21,279 nucleotides of DNA, taken from assembly GCA_003990745.1 (NCBI GenBank), contig RBNI01001694.1, positions 1 to 21,279 on the forward strand. The letters run 5' to 3'. Shown piece after piece: positions 8,413 to 18,800 of the stretch (its first letter is position 1; every line of letters begins with the position of its first letter). The notes beneath the pieces are model-generated. The model was given only the letters and a program-made list of their open reading frames with translations. It did not search any database and was not told where the DNA came from. The stretch comes from Jimgerdemannia flammicorona. Lineage: Eukaryota; Mucoromycota; Endogonomycetes; Endogonales; Endogonaceae. The position numbers and the translations under genes were made by a program.

Positions 8413-9677
8413 TGAACTAGAAGAAGGGTGTCCTGAGGAACTATACCCTAAAAGAAGCTCCTCAGACCATTAAGGTACAAGAAGATCTCATCTATAAAGA
8501 ACATCAGAAAGCCCATCAAGGATAGATAAGTACAGAAGACAAGATTTGAAAACTATATCAACACTGGCCTCACCTCAGAACTCAAGTCTAAGATATCATC
8601 CAGAAATGTGACACTTGTCAGAAGTACCAAGAAAAGAAGAACTATTAAGCCTCTTTGCAACTGATTCCCCCACTCACTCATATCTTTCAGAGATAGGGAG
8701 TAGATGTAATTGGACCTCTACCAGTTACACCAAGAAGAAACAAATACATCCTTGTATTTGTAGAACATCTGACCAAGTAGCCCAAGGCTTTCCCAATGGA
8801 AATCACAGATGTTTTAACTATTGTAGGCCTCCTCCATGGACTCACACTCAGATATAGACCCCCAGAAGAACTCATCTCCGACCGAGGCAGGGAATTTATC
8901 AACAATATAATCACAAGTTATGCCCGAATTCACAAGATCCACCTCAAAAGGACCACATAATACCACCCCCAGACCAATAGCATGACAGAGAGAATGAACC
9001 AGACCATCAAGAAAGAACTTACCTGAGTCAATCCTACTAATTGGGACCTCTGCTTACCTGAGATCCTATGGGAAATTCGGAACACCTCTGCTACCTCCAC
9101 CAAACAAAAGCCATTCAAAATGATGTTTGCCAAGAGAACCAGAACTGCTGACTATGAGAATCTTGGAGACCTCCTCAAGAAGGCAGAACAGTTATGTAAT
9201 CAAGCCCAAGGACAGATTATTAAAGCTCAAGAAAGACAAAAGAAGTACTATAACCAAAAACAGAAGGATCAGGAGATCAAGATTGGAGATCAAGTACTAG
9301 TTTGGAGAAGCATGATTGAAATGAATTTTGCAGCCAAACTGGAACCCAAATGGGAAGGACCTTATCTTGTATACAATATCAGAGAAACCAGCATCTATTT
9401 AAGAAGCATAGATAGATGAACCCTGAGAACACCAGTACATATCAATTGCCTCAAACTATATCTCCTCTCTACACCATGAGCCAAAGAATTGATCAGTGCC
9501 TCCAGATATTGGTCCTCAGCTCCTTCTAAGCCCTACCAGTCCCTCTACCCCAATTCGGCCAAGCTAATGGAAGCCCCCTTCAGAGGATCCAAGCTCATCA
9601 AGAAAATCTCACCCTGGCCAGATACCTACTACAAGTCCACCAACTGTAGGCCTATTATGCAATCGGTGAACAATTGA
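8413..9677 (+). pseudogene. pol: DDE integrase with GPY module, degenerate
   Basis: It reads in frame 0. The N-terminal zinc site is H-X3-H (8502 and 8514) with C-X2-C (8607 and 8616). The catalytic core has the first Asp in GVDVIGPLP (8703), the second in ISDRGREF (8880) and Glu in MTERMNQTIKKEL (8988): D-X35-E, the retroviral/Ty3 spacing. TAG at 8694 and 8778 occur at conserved Trp positions (TGG to TAG). The C-terminal part has KIGDQVLVW and the GPY module WEGPYLVYNI (9351-9380). A Ser/Pro-rich tail stays largely open to 9677. No chromodomain is visible. The core has many stops; 9120-9419 is intact. Confidence 0.92.
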
Positions 9678-9679
9678 AC

Positions 9680-10349
9680 TGGTAGGATCAAATCATCCAG
9701 GCCCTCTACTGGTAGTGAATCCCAATCCTCAAGCATATCACCAATTGCCTCCTCATCCATCCCTCCTTCCTCCTCACTCCACAGACCTCTCCACCACTCC
9801 TTCAGTACTCCCAAGATCTGTTATGTACTATACACCATTTCCCCATCTGCATCCAGGACCCCATCCCAATGATGCTGCACCCTTCTAGCCTGAAGAAGCC
9901 ATGATAAGTACCTAGTAGGCCTCTCCCCCTCCTCAAGTCTCTGCCACTACAGTCTAGCTACTATTCCTCTCATATATGTCTCCTCCTCCTTTCTCAACAC
10001 CTGTTGTAGCTCCATCACCTCCAATTTTGTCCATGCCAACCTCCAATCAATGACCACATTAGAGTTTAACAAATCAGCCCATTCCATCTACAATCTAAGC
10101 AATCAGTTGGAAGTACACCACACCCTTTTCCTTCTCTACTTCCCAACCTCTCTGCCAGCCCCTCCCCAATAAACCCTTGTAGTCTCTTTTAACTTCAACT
10201 ATTGGATATCCACCAGTAAACCCTTACATATCTAGCCAGCAATCTTTGCCTAGATGTCCTCCACCCAAGGGTCCCACCAAACCTTCTCTGCCAGTAGGGA
10301 GGAGTTAAGGCACTAATGTCTGAGTCTATCTCCACTCCCCCCAAACTGC
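9680..10349 (-). pseudogene. LINE copy A, ORF2 region between endonuclease and RT
   Basis: Minus-strand sequence that aligns with the inter-domain parts of copies B (about 15040-15700) and C (about 18800-19450). Shared landmarks are GATCTTGG, GAGTGAGGAG and CTTGAGGATTGG against CTAGAGGATTGG. Stops are frequent in all frames. It ends where the similarity to copy C ends, at GGGCCTGGATGATTTG (plus-strand 9693-9708) and about 20 bp beyond. Confidence 0.6.
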
Positions 10350-11049
10350 CCCTGCTTCAAAATGCCTCAGTAGTCAGACCATGGGCACCACTCTATCTCT
10401 AGTGACTTCTAAACATCCAGTCCCCAGCATTCAGATATTAGAATCCAGTCAATCCTTGTACCAAGTCCATTCACTCAGTGTGTGTAGATCCTCCTGTCCC
10501 TCCACCATGCTCTGCTCATATCTCCTAATGAGCTGAGGGTCTCTCCTCCTCTCATACATCCAGGCCACCACTCCTTCCACCCACATTCCTCCCACCATCT
10601 GTTCAATCCAAAAGAGGATTCTGCACTATATTGAAGTCCCCTCCCAGAATATCCACACCTTCTTCCAAGAGTGCACCCACTTCTAACCAACCCTTGACCC
10701 ATGCAATCCTCTCATCTCTAGCTACTAGGCAGTAGCAAGAGCCAACTTTCACTGGCTCCCACCCAGGTCAATACCATTCCCCCCATACCAAATGGTTGCC
10801 CCAGTTCCTGATTCCACCTAGGTCTCCTTTACCACCTTGTACCAAAATTGCCACCTTATCAATCCATGCTATAGCCCCTCCCCATTCTCTAGTCCATTCT
10901 ACCCCATCATTCTCATCCTCACAGTGCATATCCTGCAACAGAAAGAGATCAGTCTCCAATCCCTTAAGCCAAGTAAAAATGTTCTTTCACCTCCCAGATC
11001 CCCTTAACCCATTCACATTCATAGAAAATATGTTAGTTGTACTGTTCAT
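10350..11049 (-). pseudogene. LINE copy A ORF2 APE-type endonuclease
   Basis: ORF2 starts at ATG 11049 on the minus strand, about 47 nt after the ORF1 stop. The endonuclease nicks target DNA to prime reverse transcription. Motifs in order: FSMNVNGLRG (Asn block), TDLFLLQDMHC (canonical LQE, here LQD), WGGAIAWIDKVAILVQ, ILGGDFNIVQ (GDFN at 10630-10641) and WSDY (about 10370-10381) for the terminal S-D-H block. Stops and frameshifts occur after the GDFN motif. These motifs place the element among APE-endonuclease LINEs; I cannot name the clade. Confidence 0.85.
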
Positions 11050-11096
11050 TAGGAATAATGTATAGAAGAAAGATCTAGCATATACTCTACAAATTC

Positions 11097-12987
11097 ACAT
11101 TCCTCTCTTCCTGCATCAAGTCCAAGGTATGTTCCACAGCCAATTCCTCCTCTACAGCCTCCTTTGCCTCTAGTCCTACCAGAGTTCAGCCATTACTCCA
11201 TTCTCCTTCTCCTCAAATTTCTCACAATATTTCAGACAGGTCTCCTGCCAGTAGGTAGCCTGCTCCCCAGCCACAATCACCAGCTCAGCCTCCCTCTCCT
11301 TATTAACCTCATACTCCTCCTCCTCCAGAAGAATAGCTAGTACCTCTCTTGTCAGAGCTGCCACTACCCCATCCTCATATAGGATCTGTGCCCAATACTT
11401 CTCAGGCATCACACTCAGGTCCACTTCACCCAGCTTCTCAGCTGCAAAGTTATTCATCATACAGTACATCCACAGTAGGTTCCCCACCTCCTTCCTTCCT
11501 AGCATCACTGGCCTTCCAGTATCCAACATTGTAGTATCAGCCCCAGTACTCACTGACTTATCCCACTTCTCCTCTGGGACATCCACCAGCTCATCCTCAC
11601 CAACTGCTACCACCTGTCTCCCTTTTGCTACATCAGAGATTCCAAAGTATATCCACTAGATACCCTGTATCAGTACATCCTCCACCACCCTCCTCTTCCC
11701 AGCCAGGCCCCTCCTGACAAGAGAGGGAGTGTCCCCCAAATCCTGCTCCCAGACTTCAAATGTACCATCTGCATAGGGGTCCTTGCTTGGCATCCTCCCA
11801 GTCCCCTCCTGATCCTCCTCCATATTCCCTCCCCCTTTGCTAGCCCAGACACTGGCTTCAGTGCCCTCAGATTCCTCAGCCCCACTTGCATTCTTCTTCA
11901 CCTCTTCTTTCATACTTGCCAACAGCTCCCTCTGCCTCTTGCACCTCTGGGCCCTCTCCCACTGCCTCTTATTTATGCAGATATGTTTCCTCTCCACAAT
12001 CTCCAAATGCATCAACTCCACATACTTCCTCCAAGCCTTCACCCTCTGCTCCACTGCTCCACTCATCTCCTCCAGAGCCTCCAACAGATTCTCCTCCTCC
12101 TCCTCACTCTCTTTCACCCTTGACACCTTGCAAATGAAGGCTCCCTATAATATCACTGATTGCCAGTCACTCATCTTTCCTGTGGCCTCTCTCCCAGTCA
12201 GCCTAATCCTAACATCAATATCCCCAGTCCTAAAAGTAGTCTCCTCTCACATCTGGAACCCAATATTGACCACATCACCATACTCTGCCATCACCTCCTC
12301 CACCCTCCTCCTAGTCTCCACCATTATCACCATAGGTACTCTCTTTACCAACAGCTGTACCATCCTGAGGTTCTACCTTAAATACTTCACTATAGGAACC
12401 ACTACCTCTCCTACTGCTACTCCAGTCTTCAACACTTCCTCCAGCAGACCTGCATCCTCAAAGCCTACCTCAACCTCTTCCAGACCCTTCAGGAACTTCA
12501 CCAAGGTAGCTCTAGCCACCTGCTTTGAGATAATTTCCAGGACCATTCTTGCCATCACTGCTAAGCTCTAGAAGCACAGTATCACTGCAAACTCTGAGAT
12601 CGATTTCCTGAGTAATGGTGTCACCACTAGCCTCATTACACTATCGGCCAGGTCCCCCTTCTGAATCAGAAATCTCTGCCCTACTCTGCCATCAGCTGTT
12701 ACATCTCTTTTGTTTTCCTAAATCCTCATTACACTTCCATCAGCAGTCCCACCTTCAGCCACAGCACCTCTAGCCCCTACACTCCCACCCCCAGCCTGAG
12801 TACCTCCCCCCCTCCTAAGGCTCACCTTGCCCTTCCCCTCAGCAGCACCAGCCCTAGATCCAGCTGGCCACCCACTCTCCTTCACCTTGTCCACAAGGCT
12901 TGGGGGGTCAGGCCTTCCCTCATTGCCACCAGACACTGGTCCACCTCCGGAGCCCTCTCCACCCTTCAACTCTCCAAAGGCCCCCAT
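11097..12987 (-). pseudogene. LINE copy A ORF1 (about 600+ codons, degenerate)
   Basis: On the minus strand one frame runs from ATG 12987 to 11176 with about six stops. The C-terminal end (EEELAVEHTLDLMQEERN, then a stop at 11097) has slipped frame. The N-terminus is Gly/Ser-rich. A block conserved with copy C reads KGDLADSVMRLVVTPLLRKS. Next comes DIDVRIRLTGRE, then a Glu-rich, coiled-coil-like region (ESEEEEENLLEALEEM) with many Arg/Lys, and a block with EKYWAQILYEDGVV. I see no CCHC knuckle and cannot assign a domain family. By position it would be the RNA-binding ORF1 protein. Stops at LCF*SLAV and FQM*EE are Trp codons in other copies. Confidence 0.7.
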
Positions 12988-13060
12988 CTCCAGATCATAA
13001 CCCCTCCCTACATTCTGCTAGCCAAAAGCCCCAGGTCTGCCTGATCCAGTACATCTGTCA

Positions 13061-13149
13061 GAACTCTTGCTCAATGATATTTTTATAGTATCTTTTCTCT
13101 AAGTTGTATTGAAAACTATTGCTTGAAGTTGGTATAATGTGAATTATAT
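13061..13149. other. Spacer between head-to-head LINE copies A and B
   Basis: Short AT-rich segment containing ATTTTTATAGTATC and TTGTATTGAAAAC. The 5' end of copy A points left from here and truncated copy B starts on its right. No gene seen. Confidence 0.4.
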
Positions 13150-14293
13150 AAGAGAAAGGTACATCTGCTGATTGTTGTTATTATTAAGGAGTATAATGAG
13201 GTGATTGATATTGGGTTCTGGGTTTGGAAAGATACAGAGTTCAGGACTAGAGATATAGATATCAGAGTGAGGCTGGTAAGCAAGGAAAATACTGAAAAAA
13301 GAAGAGATTGACTGGTGGCACTTAAGTGGAGACTAGTGGAGTATAAGGTCTCAAGGGTGAAAGGGATACCAGAGGAGGAGGAGGACTTGCTAGAGGTATT
13401 GAAGGATCTGGCTAGAGTAGTAGAGAAGAGAAGACTGGCCTGGAAGGAGTTTGAGGCTAAGATAGTAGTAGAAATTGTGAATGGCAAAAGAGTGTCACTG
13501 GATTAGGCTATCTGAGAGAGAGTGCAAGAGAGGTAACTTCAGAAAGACCTGTTAGTGAGTCTGAGAGAGAGGGCAGAGAGAAAGAATACCATAGATAGAG
13601 TTAGATCAAGGGCTAGTGCTTGGGCAAGAGAGAAGGGGGTGGCTCCTACAGTGATTCTGGAGGAGAAGAGTAGCTTCAGACAGAGTACAGTAACTGAGGA
13701 TGAGGTGATGACAGAGGAGACCCAAGTGTAGTATAGTATATCTATAGGAGGAGAGAGAACTAATAAGCTGCAGGATGTGTTAAAGGAGAACTGGGATAAG
13801 TCAGTAAGAGCAGATACTGAGGGAGGCCAGGGGGTTGAGAGATAGAAGATGGTCCTAGGTATTGATGAGACTATAGGAGATAAGAGATAGTTGTGGAAGA
13901 TATTAATAAATATTACAGCTGACAAGCTTGGTGGGGTGGATTTTCATATAATTAGTAAGAGGTACTGAGATAAGGTCTTATGAGAAAAAGAAGTAGTGTG
14001 GAAGCTTTGAGATAAGCTGGTTAAAGGTGAAGGAGTACAAGATGGATAATAACAGAGAGGCAGTACTTCTGGTGATTATAAATAAATGTATAACCTATCT
14101 GTAGAACTCTCAAAAGGGGTTAATAAAGTGGTAGATAGTGTATAAGGAGTACTAGTCTAACATAGAAGCAGTAGATAGTGAGAACTATCAGAAGATCTTA
14201 GAAGTATTGAATACTCAGAAGAGAGAGGCAGATGAGCTTGAGACAGAGAGGAATCTGGATGTTACTAGTAATATAGTAAATATGGAATTATAG
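13150..14293 (+). pseudogene. LINE copy B ORF1, 5'-truncated and degenerate
   Basis: It matches copy A ORF1 from IVVIIKEYNEVIDIGFWVWK (A: EEVMAEYGDVVNIGFQM) through KVSRVKGIPEEEEDLLEVL (A: KVSRVKESEEEEENLLEAL) to the end, NMEL-stop at 14291-14293. Copy B keeps Trp at 13219 and 13225, where A and C have TGA, so it shows the ancestral state. It has its own stops, for example AI*ERVQER, where copy A has RQWERAQR. The Glu-rich part around 13370-13440 looks coiled-coil. Open pieces are only about 60 residues long. Confidence 0.75.
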
Positions 14294-14325
14294 AGTGGGT
14301 GAATTTTCTCCAAATATTATTCAAT

Positions 14326-15040
14326 ATAAATAGTACAACTAGAATCTTCTCTTTGAATGTCAATAGATTAAGGAGTATAATAAGGTATTAGAATATCTTC
14401 AGCTGGTTGAAGGGGCTAGATGTAGATCTATTCTTACTATAGGATATGAGATGTAATAAAGACTTAGATATGATAGACTGGATGAGAGAATAGAGAGATG
14501 TGGCTGTTTGGCAGAGTTATAGATATTCTGATTCAGAAGGGTAAGGAGAACATTGGGGACATTAGACATTGGGGGGGCAGAGTGGTGTGGAGAGTGTGGA
14601 GATGACTGGGCTGGAGCCTCTTGACTGTTGGGTCCTGTTATTACTCAGTAAAAAGGGAGGAGTGTGTGGAGTAGATAAGAGAACTACAAGAAGTAGGTAC
14701 TATGGTGGTGAAGGAGATTGACTATCTGAGAGAAGACTTTAATATAATATAAGATAGATAGTTAGACAAGTCCAATGAAGAGAAAGAGATGACTGATAGG
14801 AGTAGAGATATGGAAGACTAAGAGGAGATTAAAAGACTGAGCTTACTGATAAATACTGAGTGTCTTGGGTAGGGAGACTGTAGGGTCTATACTTACTAGA
14901 TAATAGGGCTGGGTTTGAGGATTGACTGGATCTTGACTACTGAGTACTGGAGTGCAGATATTTGAGATTTATTAGAGACAGTTTGGTATCTATGGTCAGA
15001 TTACTGAGACTTAATGAGTTGTGGAAGATTCAGAAGAAGT
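14326..15040 (+). pseudogene. LINE copy B ORF2 endonuclease, start codon lost
   Basis: The codon aligned with the ORF2 ATG of A and C is ATA (14326-14328), a G-to-A change, after which NSTTRIFSLNVNRLR follows. LFLL*DMRCNK carries TAG for Gln and Asp at the metal-ligand Glu position. The GDFN block is eroded to REDFN (14729-14740), again G-to-A. LWSDY (about 14990-15003) is the terminal S-D-H block. It is a dead endonuclease, recognised mainly by alignment to A and C. Confidence 0.8.
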
Positions 15041-16070
15041 GGAGAGGGGCCTGGATATTAGTATCTGAATACTTCTTTACTAGAGGCATCTTCTCTGTGA
15101 GGTGTCTGGGTGGTAGATATTAGCTCTAGGATCATTGGCTGGAGGGTATAGGGGCTAGAGATTGGAGATTATTAGTAATATTTGAAATTGGATACTCAAT
15201 GATTCTAGGGAGAGATAGGGAGGGGATAAGGTACTCAGAGGAGGAGTTGGTTGAGGTGGGCTTTTCAGAATTGGGGAAGCTATTGGAGAAGTGGGCTGAT
15301 TTGTTGAATAATAGAGAGGAGGGAGACTGGAGAGTTCAGTGGGTCCAGCTAGAGGTGGAGGAACTGAAGGAATTGCTGAGACAGGAAGAGGAATTAAAGA
15401 TGAAGAGTATAACTGCTCAGCTGTAGTGATAGGACTTGAAAGAGGAGAAGAGGTCTATGAAGTTCTTATCAAGGCTGCTTTAGGTGAGGAGAGTGAGGCA
15501 GTAGTGAGAAGGAGTATTGAATGAGATAGAAGAGATGGTTGGAATTTTAGAGATCTTGGACCAGTTGGATTCTTAATGAGAGTAATTATAGAGTATGGAG
15601 GAGGGTGGGGAGGATGCACTGAAAAATGAATGGCATCTGGAGGACTGATATTCAGATCCAGCAGAAGACTTAAGTAAACTTGGAGTATTCATCTGAGAAG
15701 AGGAGATCTATAGAGTACTGGTGACAATGAGTCTTGGAATAGTCTCTGGAGAGGATGGTCTATCTTGAGATTTCTGAAAGAGAATAGCAGGTGTGGAATT
15801 GGTTTTGGAGGAGATAGCATAGATGTGTAATGAAGTTATTGGCTCAGAGGCTTGAATTGGTAGGCAGCACCTGGGGCTGGTAGCTCTGCTATACAAGACC
15901 TAAGAGAGAAGAGAGAATTGAAAGAACTAGAGACCAATCATACTTCTAAATATAGATTGCAAGTTAGTTATAAAGATATTGATAACTAGGTTATAAGAGA
16001 TAGCTCAGCAGATATTGGAGATCAAGCAGAGAGGCTTCACCAGAGGTTATTTGATAAGAGATAGAACAGT
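15041..16070 (+). pseudogene. LINE copy B ORF2: inter-domain region and RT start
   Basis: After the endonuclease comes a charged, mostly helical region; 15199-15426 is open, with EELVEVGFSELGKLLEKWAD. The first RT block begins near 15880, with LVALLYKT and then a frame reading KN*RPIILLNIDCKLVIKIL (about 15924-15985). That matches the NWRPISLLN...K signature of LINE RT, with TAG for Trp. RGFTRGYLIRDRTV (about 16030-16070) corresponds to the GF-x-x-G-R block. The catalytic part is absent. Confidence 0.75.
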
Positions 16071-16190
16071 ATAAGTATATAGTATTATATCTTTCTCTAG
16101 TATAATTCAGGTTATACAAACTTCTGACAATATTTTTAATATTATTTTTGAAGAAAAGGTGATAATAATATAGCAACTAATGAATATTTT
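16071..16190. other. AT-rich patch between LINE copies B and C
   Basis: The composition changes abruptly to A/T (TATAGTATTATATC, then ATATTTTTAATATTATTTTTG). No motif or gene is seen. It may be decayed RT sequence of copy B or an inserted fragment flanking the 5' end of copy C. Confidence 0.4.
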
Positions 16191-16228
16191 GAGGAGTATA
16201 TAGAGCAGGATAGCCCCAGTGCATTTAA

Positions 16229-18067
16229 CTAGCAGTATGTAGGGAGGAGTCATGGATTAGGGGGGAGTCTGCTGGATACTCTTACTGGTAGATGAGGAGG
16301 TAGATGAGGGGGGATCAGTAGGCAGGAGTCTGAGAGGATAAGCTTTACTAATAAGATCAAGGCAGGGCATCTGGTGACTAGACTGGAGGGCTGGCTACAG
16401 AAGGGCAAGAAGAAGGAAGAGACTGCAGGGCCTGGCAGAGGGGCTCATAGTGGCAGTAGTGGCAGGGCTGGGGAGTAAAGATTGGGAGAGTGGAACTACT
16501 AATAGAGGGGGAACTACTAATCTGAAAAAAAATTCAGATATGATGACTGATGGTAGGGCTGGGCTGGGGGAAGACATGAGGCCTGGAGATCTGGCCAATA
16601 GTATAATGGGTTTGGTGGCAGCACTGTTACTCAAGAAGTTAGTATCTGAATTTGCTATTACTTTGTGCTTCTGAGGCTTAGCAGTTATAACAAAAATTGT
16701 TCTGGGTCTTCTGGCTCAAGAGGTGAAGAAGTGGCTTTGATGAAGTTCTTAAAGAGACTAGAAGGAGTGGAGATGGGCTTTGAGAAAGAGGAGTTGATAT
16801 TGAGAGTATTGGAGAAAGGAGTAGTAGTGGGAGAAGTAGTGATTTCTATAGCTTAGTGTCTATACTGAGACCCTAGGGTGGTGCAACTAGTAGTGATAAA
16901 TATACTTATATTGAAGAAGAAAGTGATCAGGAGGCTGATTGTAGACACTATTAAGGAGTATAGTGATGTGGTAGATATTGGTTTCTGAGTCTGAGAAGGG
17001 ACTGAGTTCTGGACTAGTGATGTAGATATCCAGATTAGGCTGATAGGTAAGGAAAATACTCAGAAAGGATGAAATTGACCAGTGGTGACCAGTGAAGTAT
17101 AAGGTCTTGAGGGTGAAGGAGATACATATCAGAAGAGAAGAACTTGCTGGAGATACTGGAGAATCTGACTAGAGCTATAGAGAAGAAAAGGTTGGTCTGG
17201 AGGGAGTTTGAGGCTAGAATGGTAGTTGAAATAGTAAATGGTAGGAGAGTGCAACTGGATAAGCTATATGGAAGAGGGTATAAGAGAGACAACATCAGAA
17301 GGACCTGTTGGTGAATCTGAGAGAGAGGGCAGAGGATGATGCTACTGTAGTTAGTGATGGATTAAGGATAAGTACTTGGGTGGGGGAAAAAAGGAGGAGA
17401 CTTCTACAGAGACCCTGAAGGAGGGGGGAAACTCTAAGCAGAGTATAGTAGCCAAGAATGTGATGATGGCAGAGAAGGCCCAAGTATAGTATGGAGTGCT
17501 CATGAGAGAGAGGAGGACTGATAAGCTGCAGAATATATCAGAAGAGGACTGAGATGAGTCAGTAAGGATGAATGTAGAGGGGGGTCTGGGGGCAGGGAAG
17601 CAGGAGGTGGTCCTAGATATTGATGAGACTATAGGAGAGGAGAGGAGAAGTAGCTATAGAAGACATTGGTGAATATTGCAGCAGATGAATTAGGTGAGAT
17701 AGATTTTAGAGTGATTAATAAGTAACACTGGGATGAGATTCTGTGAGGAGAGGAGGTGGTTCAGAAGCTTCATAATGAACTATTGGCAGGCCTGTTGAAG
17801 GCAGAGAAATATGAAGTAGATGATACCAGAGAGGTGGTGCTTCTAACTATTATAAATAAGTGAGCAGTATATCTATAGAGATCTAGGAAGAGATTAAAGA
17901 AGTAGTAAGTAGTGTATAAGGACTACCAGTCTGATATAGAGGCAGTAGATGATACAGACTATTGAGAGATCTTAGAAGTACTGAATGCTCAGCAGAGAGA
18001 GGTAGATGAGCTTGAGATAGAGCAGAACCTAGATATTGCTAGAGATATAGTAAGCATGGAATTATAG
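16229..18067 (+). pseudogene. LINE copy C 5' region and ORF1, degenerate
   Basis: It aligns with copy A ORF1. PGDLANSIMGLVAALLLKKL (about 16580-16640) matches KGDLADSVMRLVVTPLLRKS, both followed by a stop after LCF (TGA 16672 here, TAG in A). VVQLVVINIL, IKEYSDVVDIGF and two TGA codons at 16986 and 16992 sit where copy B has Trp. The end, VSMEL-stop, is at 18065-18067. The start codon used in copy A is not kept here. A Gly/Ser-rich N-terminal part is readable from 16450 to 16674. No zinc knuckle seen. Confidence 0.72.
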
Positions 18068-18099
18068 GGTAAGTACTTACTCTCTAAATATTATTCAAT

Positions 18100-18800
18100 A
18101 TGAACAGTATAACTAGAATCTTCTCTTTGAATATCAATGGTTTGAGGGGTAAAATGAGGTATCAGAATATCTTTAGCTGGTTGAAAAAGCTGGATGTAGA
18201 TCTGTTCTTATTACAGAATATAGGCTATGATGCTGGCTTGGACATGCAGGATTGAACAAGAGAATAGGGAGGTGTAGTGGTATGGTAGAATCAGATGAGC
18301 ATTCTGGTTAGGAAGGGCAAGAGAGACATTAGAGACATTGGACATTAGAGAGGCATAGTGGTGTAGAAAGTGTAAAGGAGACTAAGCTGGAGCTCCCTGA
18401 CTGTTGGGTTATATTATTATCCAGCAAAAAGGGGGGAGCATATGGAGTGAATAAGGAGACTAAGAGATGTAAGTATTATAGTAGCCAAGGAGATTGACTG
18501 TCTAGGGGGTGACTTTAATATGATACATAATAGACTACTGGACAGGATAAATAGAGAGAGAGAGATGATGAATAGGAGTAGGGGGATAGAAGATTGAGAG
18601 AAGATTGAGAGATTGAGCTTACTAGTAGATACAGAGTGACTTGGGTTGAGAGATCATCAGATCTATACTTACTGAGTGGCAGGGCTGAGATTGTAGATTG
18701 ACTGAGTATTGACTGCTGAGTGCTGGGGAGCAGATGTCTGGAGTATGATTGAGAGAGTCTGATACTCTTGGTCTGACCACTGGGGTTTGCTGGACTGTGA
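18100..18800 (+). pseudogene. LINE copy C ORF2 APE-type endonuclease
   Basis: ORF2 ATG is at 18100, 32 nt after the ORF1 stop. MNSITRIFSLNINGLRG gives the Asn block. LFLLQNIGYD has Asn at the metal-ligand Glu position. GDFN is intact at 18508-18519, within DCLGGDFNMI. A degenerate IDWVLTAE-like block is followed by SWSDHWGLL near 18768-18790. The N-terminal half is the best preserved endonuclease of the plus-strand copies. Several TAG/TGA stops fall where copy A has Trp, for example TREW and VVVW. Confidence 0.85.

Larger units (their letters stand above)
1117..9680 (+). mobile_element. Degenerate Ty3/gypsy retrotransposon with dUTPase-like domain
   Basis: The order is LTR, primer binding site, gag with zinc knuckle, aspartic protease, acidic Cys/His connector, dUTPase-like domain, linker, RT, RNase H, integrase. 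Protease-RT-RH-IN order defines the Ty3/gypsy group. The coding frame was probably single: gag and protease share frame 2 (codon starts = 2 mod 3). It now jumps 2 to 0 near 4900, 0 to 1 near 5560, 1 to 0 near 5950, 0 to 2 near 7000, 2 to 1 at 7450 and 1 to 0 near 8415. More than twenty in-frame stops are present. Pol is followed directly by LINE DNA, and no polypurine tract or 3' LTR is visible. No chromodomain was seen after the GPY module. Confidence 0.9.
9680..13060 (-). mobile_element. LINE copy A (minus strand, lacks RT and 3' end)
   Basis: Reading the minus strand gives the same protein order as copies B and C: a Gly-rich start, ORF1, a short gap, then ORF2 beginning with an APE-type endonuclease. 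Its 5' end is near 13060: minus-strand CTAGCAGAATGTAGGGAGG matches CTAGCAGTATGTAGGGAGG at about 16228 in copy C. It breaks off at about 9680, roughly 200 bp before the RT region in copies B and C, where it meets Ty3 pol. Loss of the 3' end is not the usual LINE truncation, so a later rearrangement is likely. It is the best preserved of the three in ORF1. Confidence 0.85.
13150..16070 (+). mobile_element. LINE copy B (5'-truncated, stops inside RT)
   Basis: It is collinear with copy C at an offset of about 3770 bp across ORF2: endonuclease start 14341 against 18110, AGTAGTGAGAAGGAGTATTGAAT at about 15500 against 19273. It starts inside ORF1, missing about 700 bp of 5' sequence, which is typical 5' truncation by incomplete reverse transcription. 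It ends after the first RT blocks near 16070. Because copy C begins just after, copy B may be interrupted by copy C and continue beyond the window. Confidence 0.85.

Noticed and set aside
2492..9480. Alternative genetic code in which stops are read through
   Set aside because: TAA/TAG occur at both Gln and Trp positions, TGA at both Arg and Trp positions, and frameshifts and a 10-bp RT deletion are also present. Decay explains all of it.
11837..12571. Longest intact ORF in the window (244 codons, plus strand)
   Set aside because: It is antisense to ORF1 of LINE copy A; the Ser/Thr/Leu-rich translation is a shadow of a purine-rich coding strand and has no family match I recognise.
13116..13925. 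Two minus-strand Ser/Leu-rich ORFs
   Set aside because: They are antisense to LINE copy B ORF1, which aligns with copies A and C in the plus direction.
557..16085. Shared 13-mer AAGTATATAGTAT at 557-569 and 16073-16085
   Set aside because: Both sites are AT-rich and nothing around the match aligns, so chance is sufficient.
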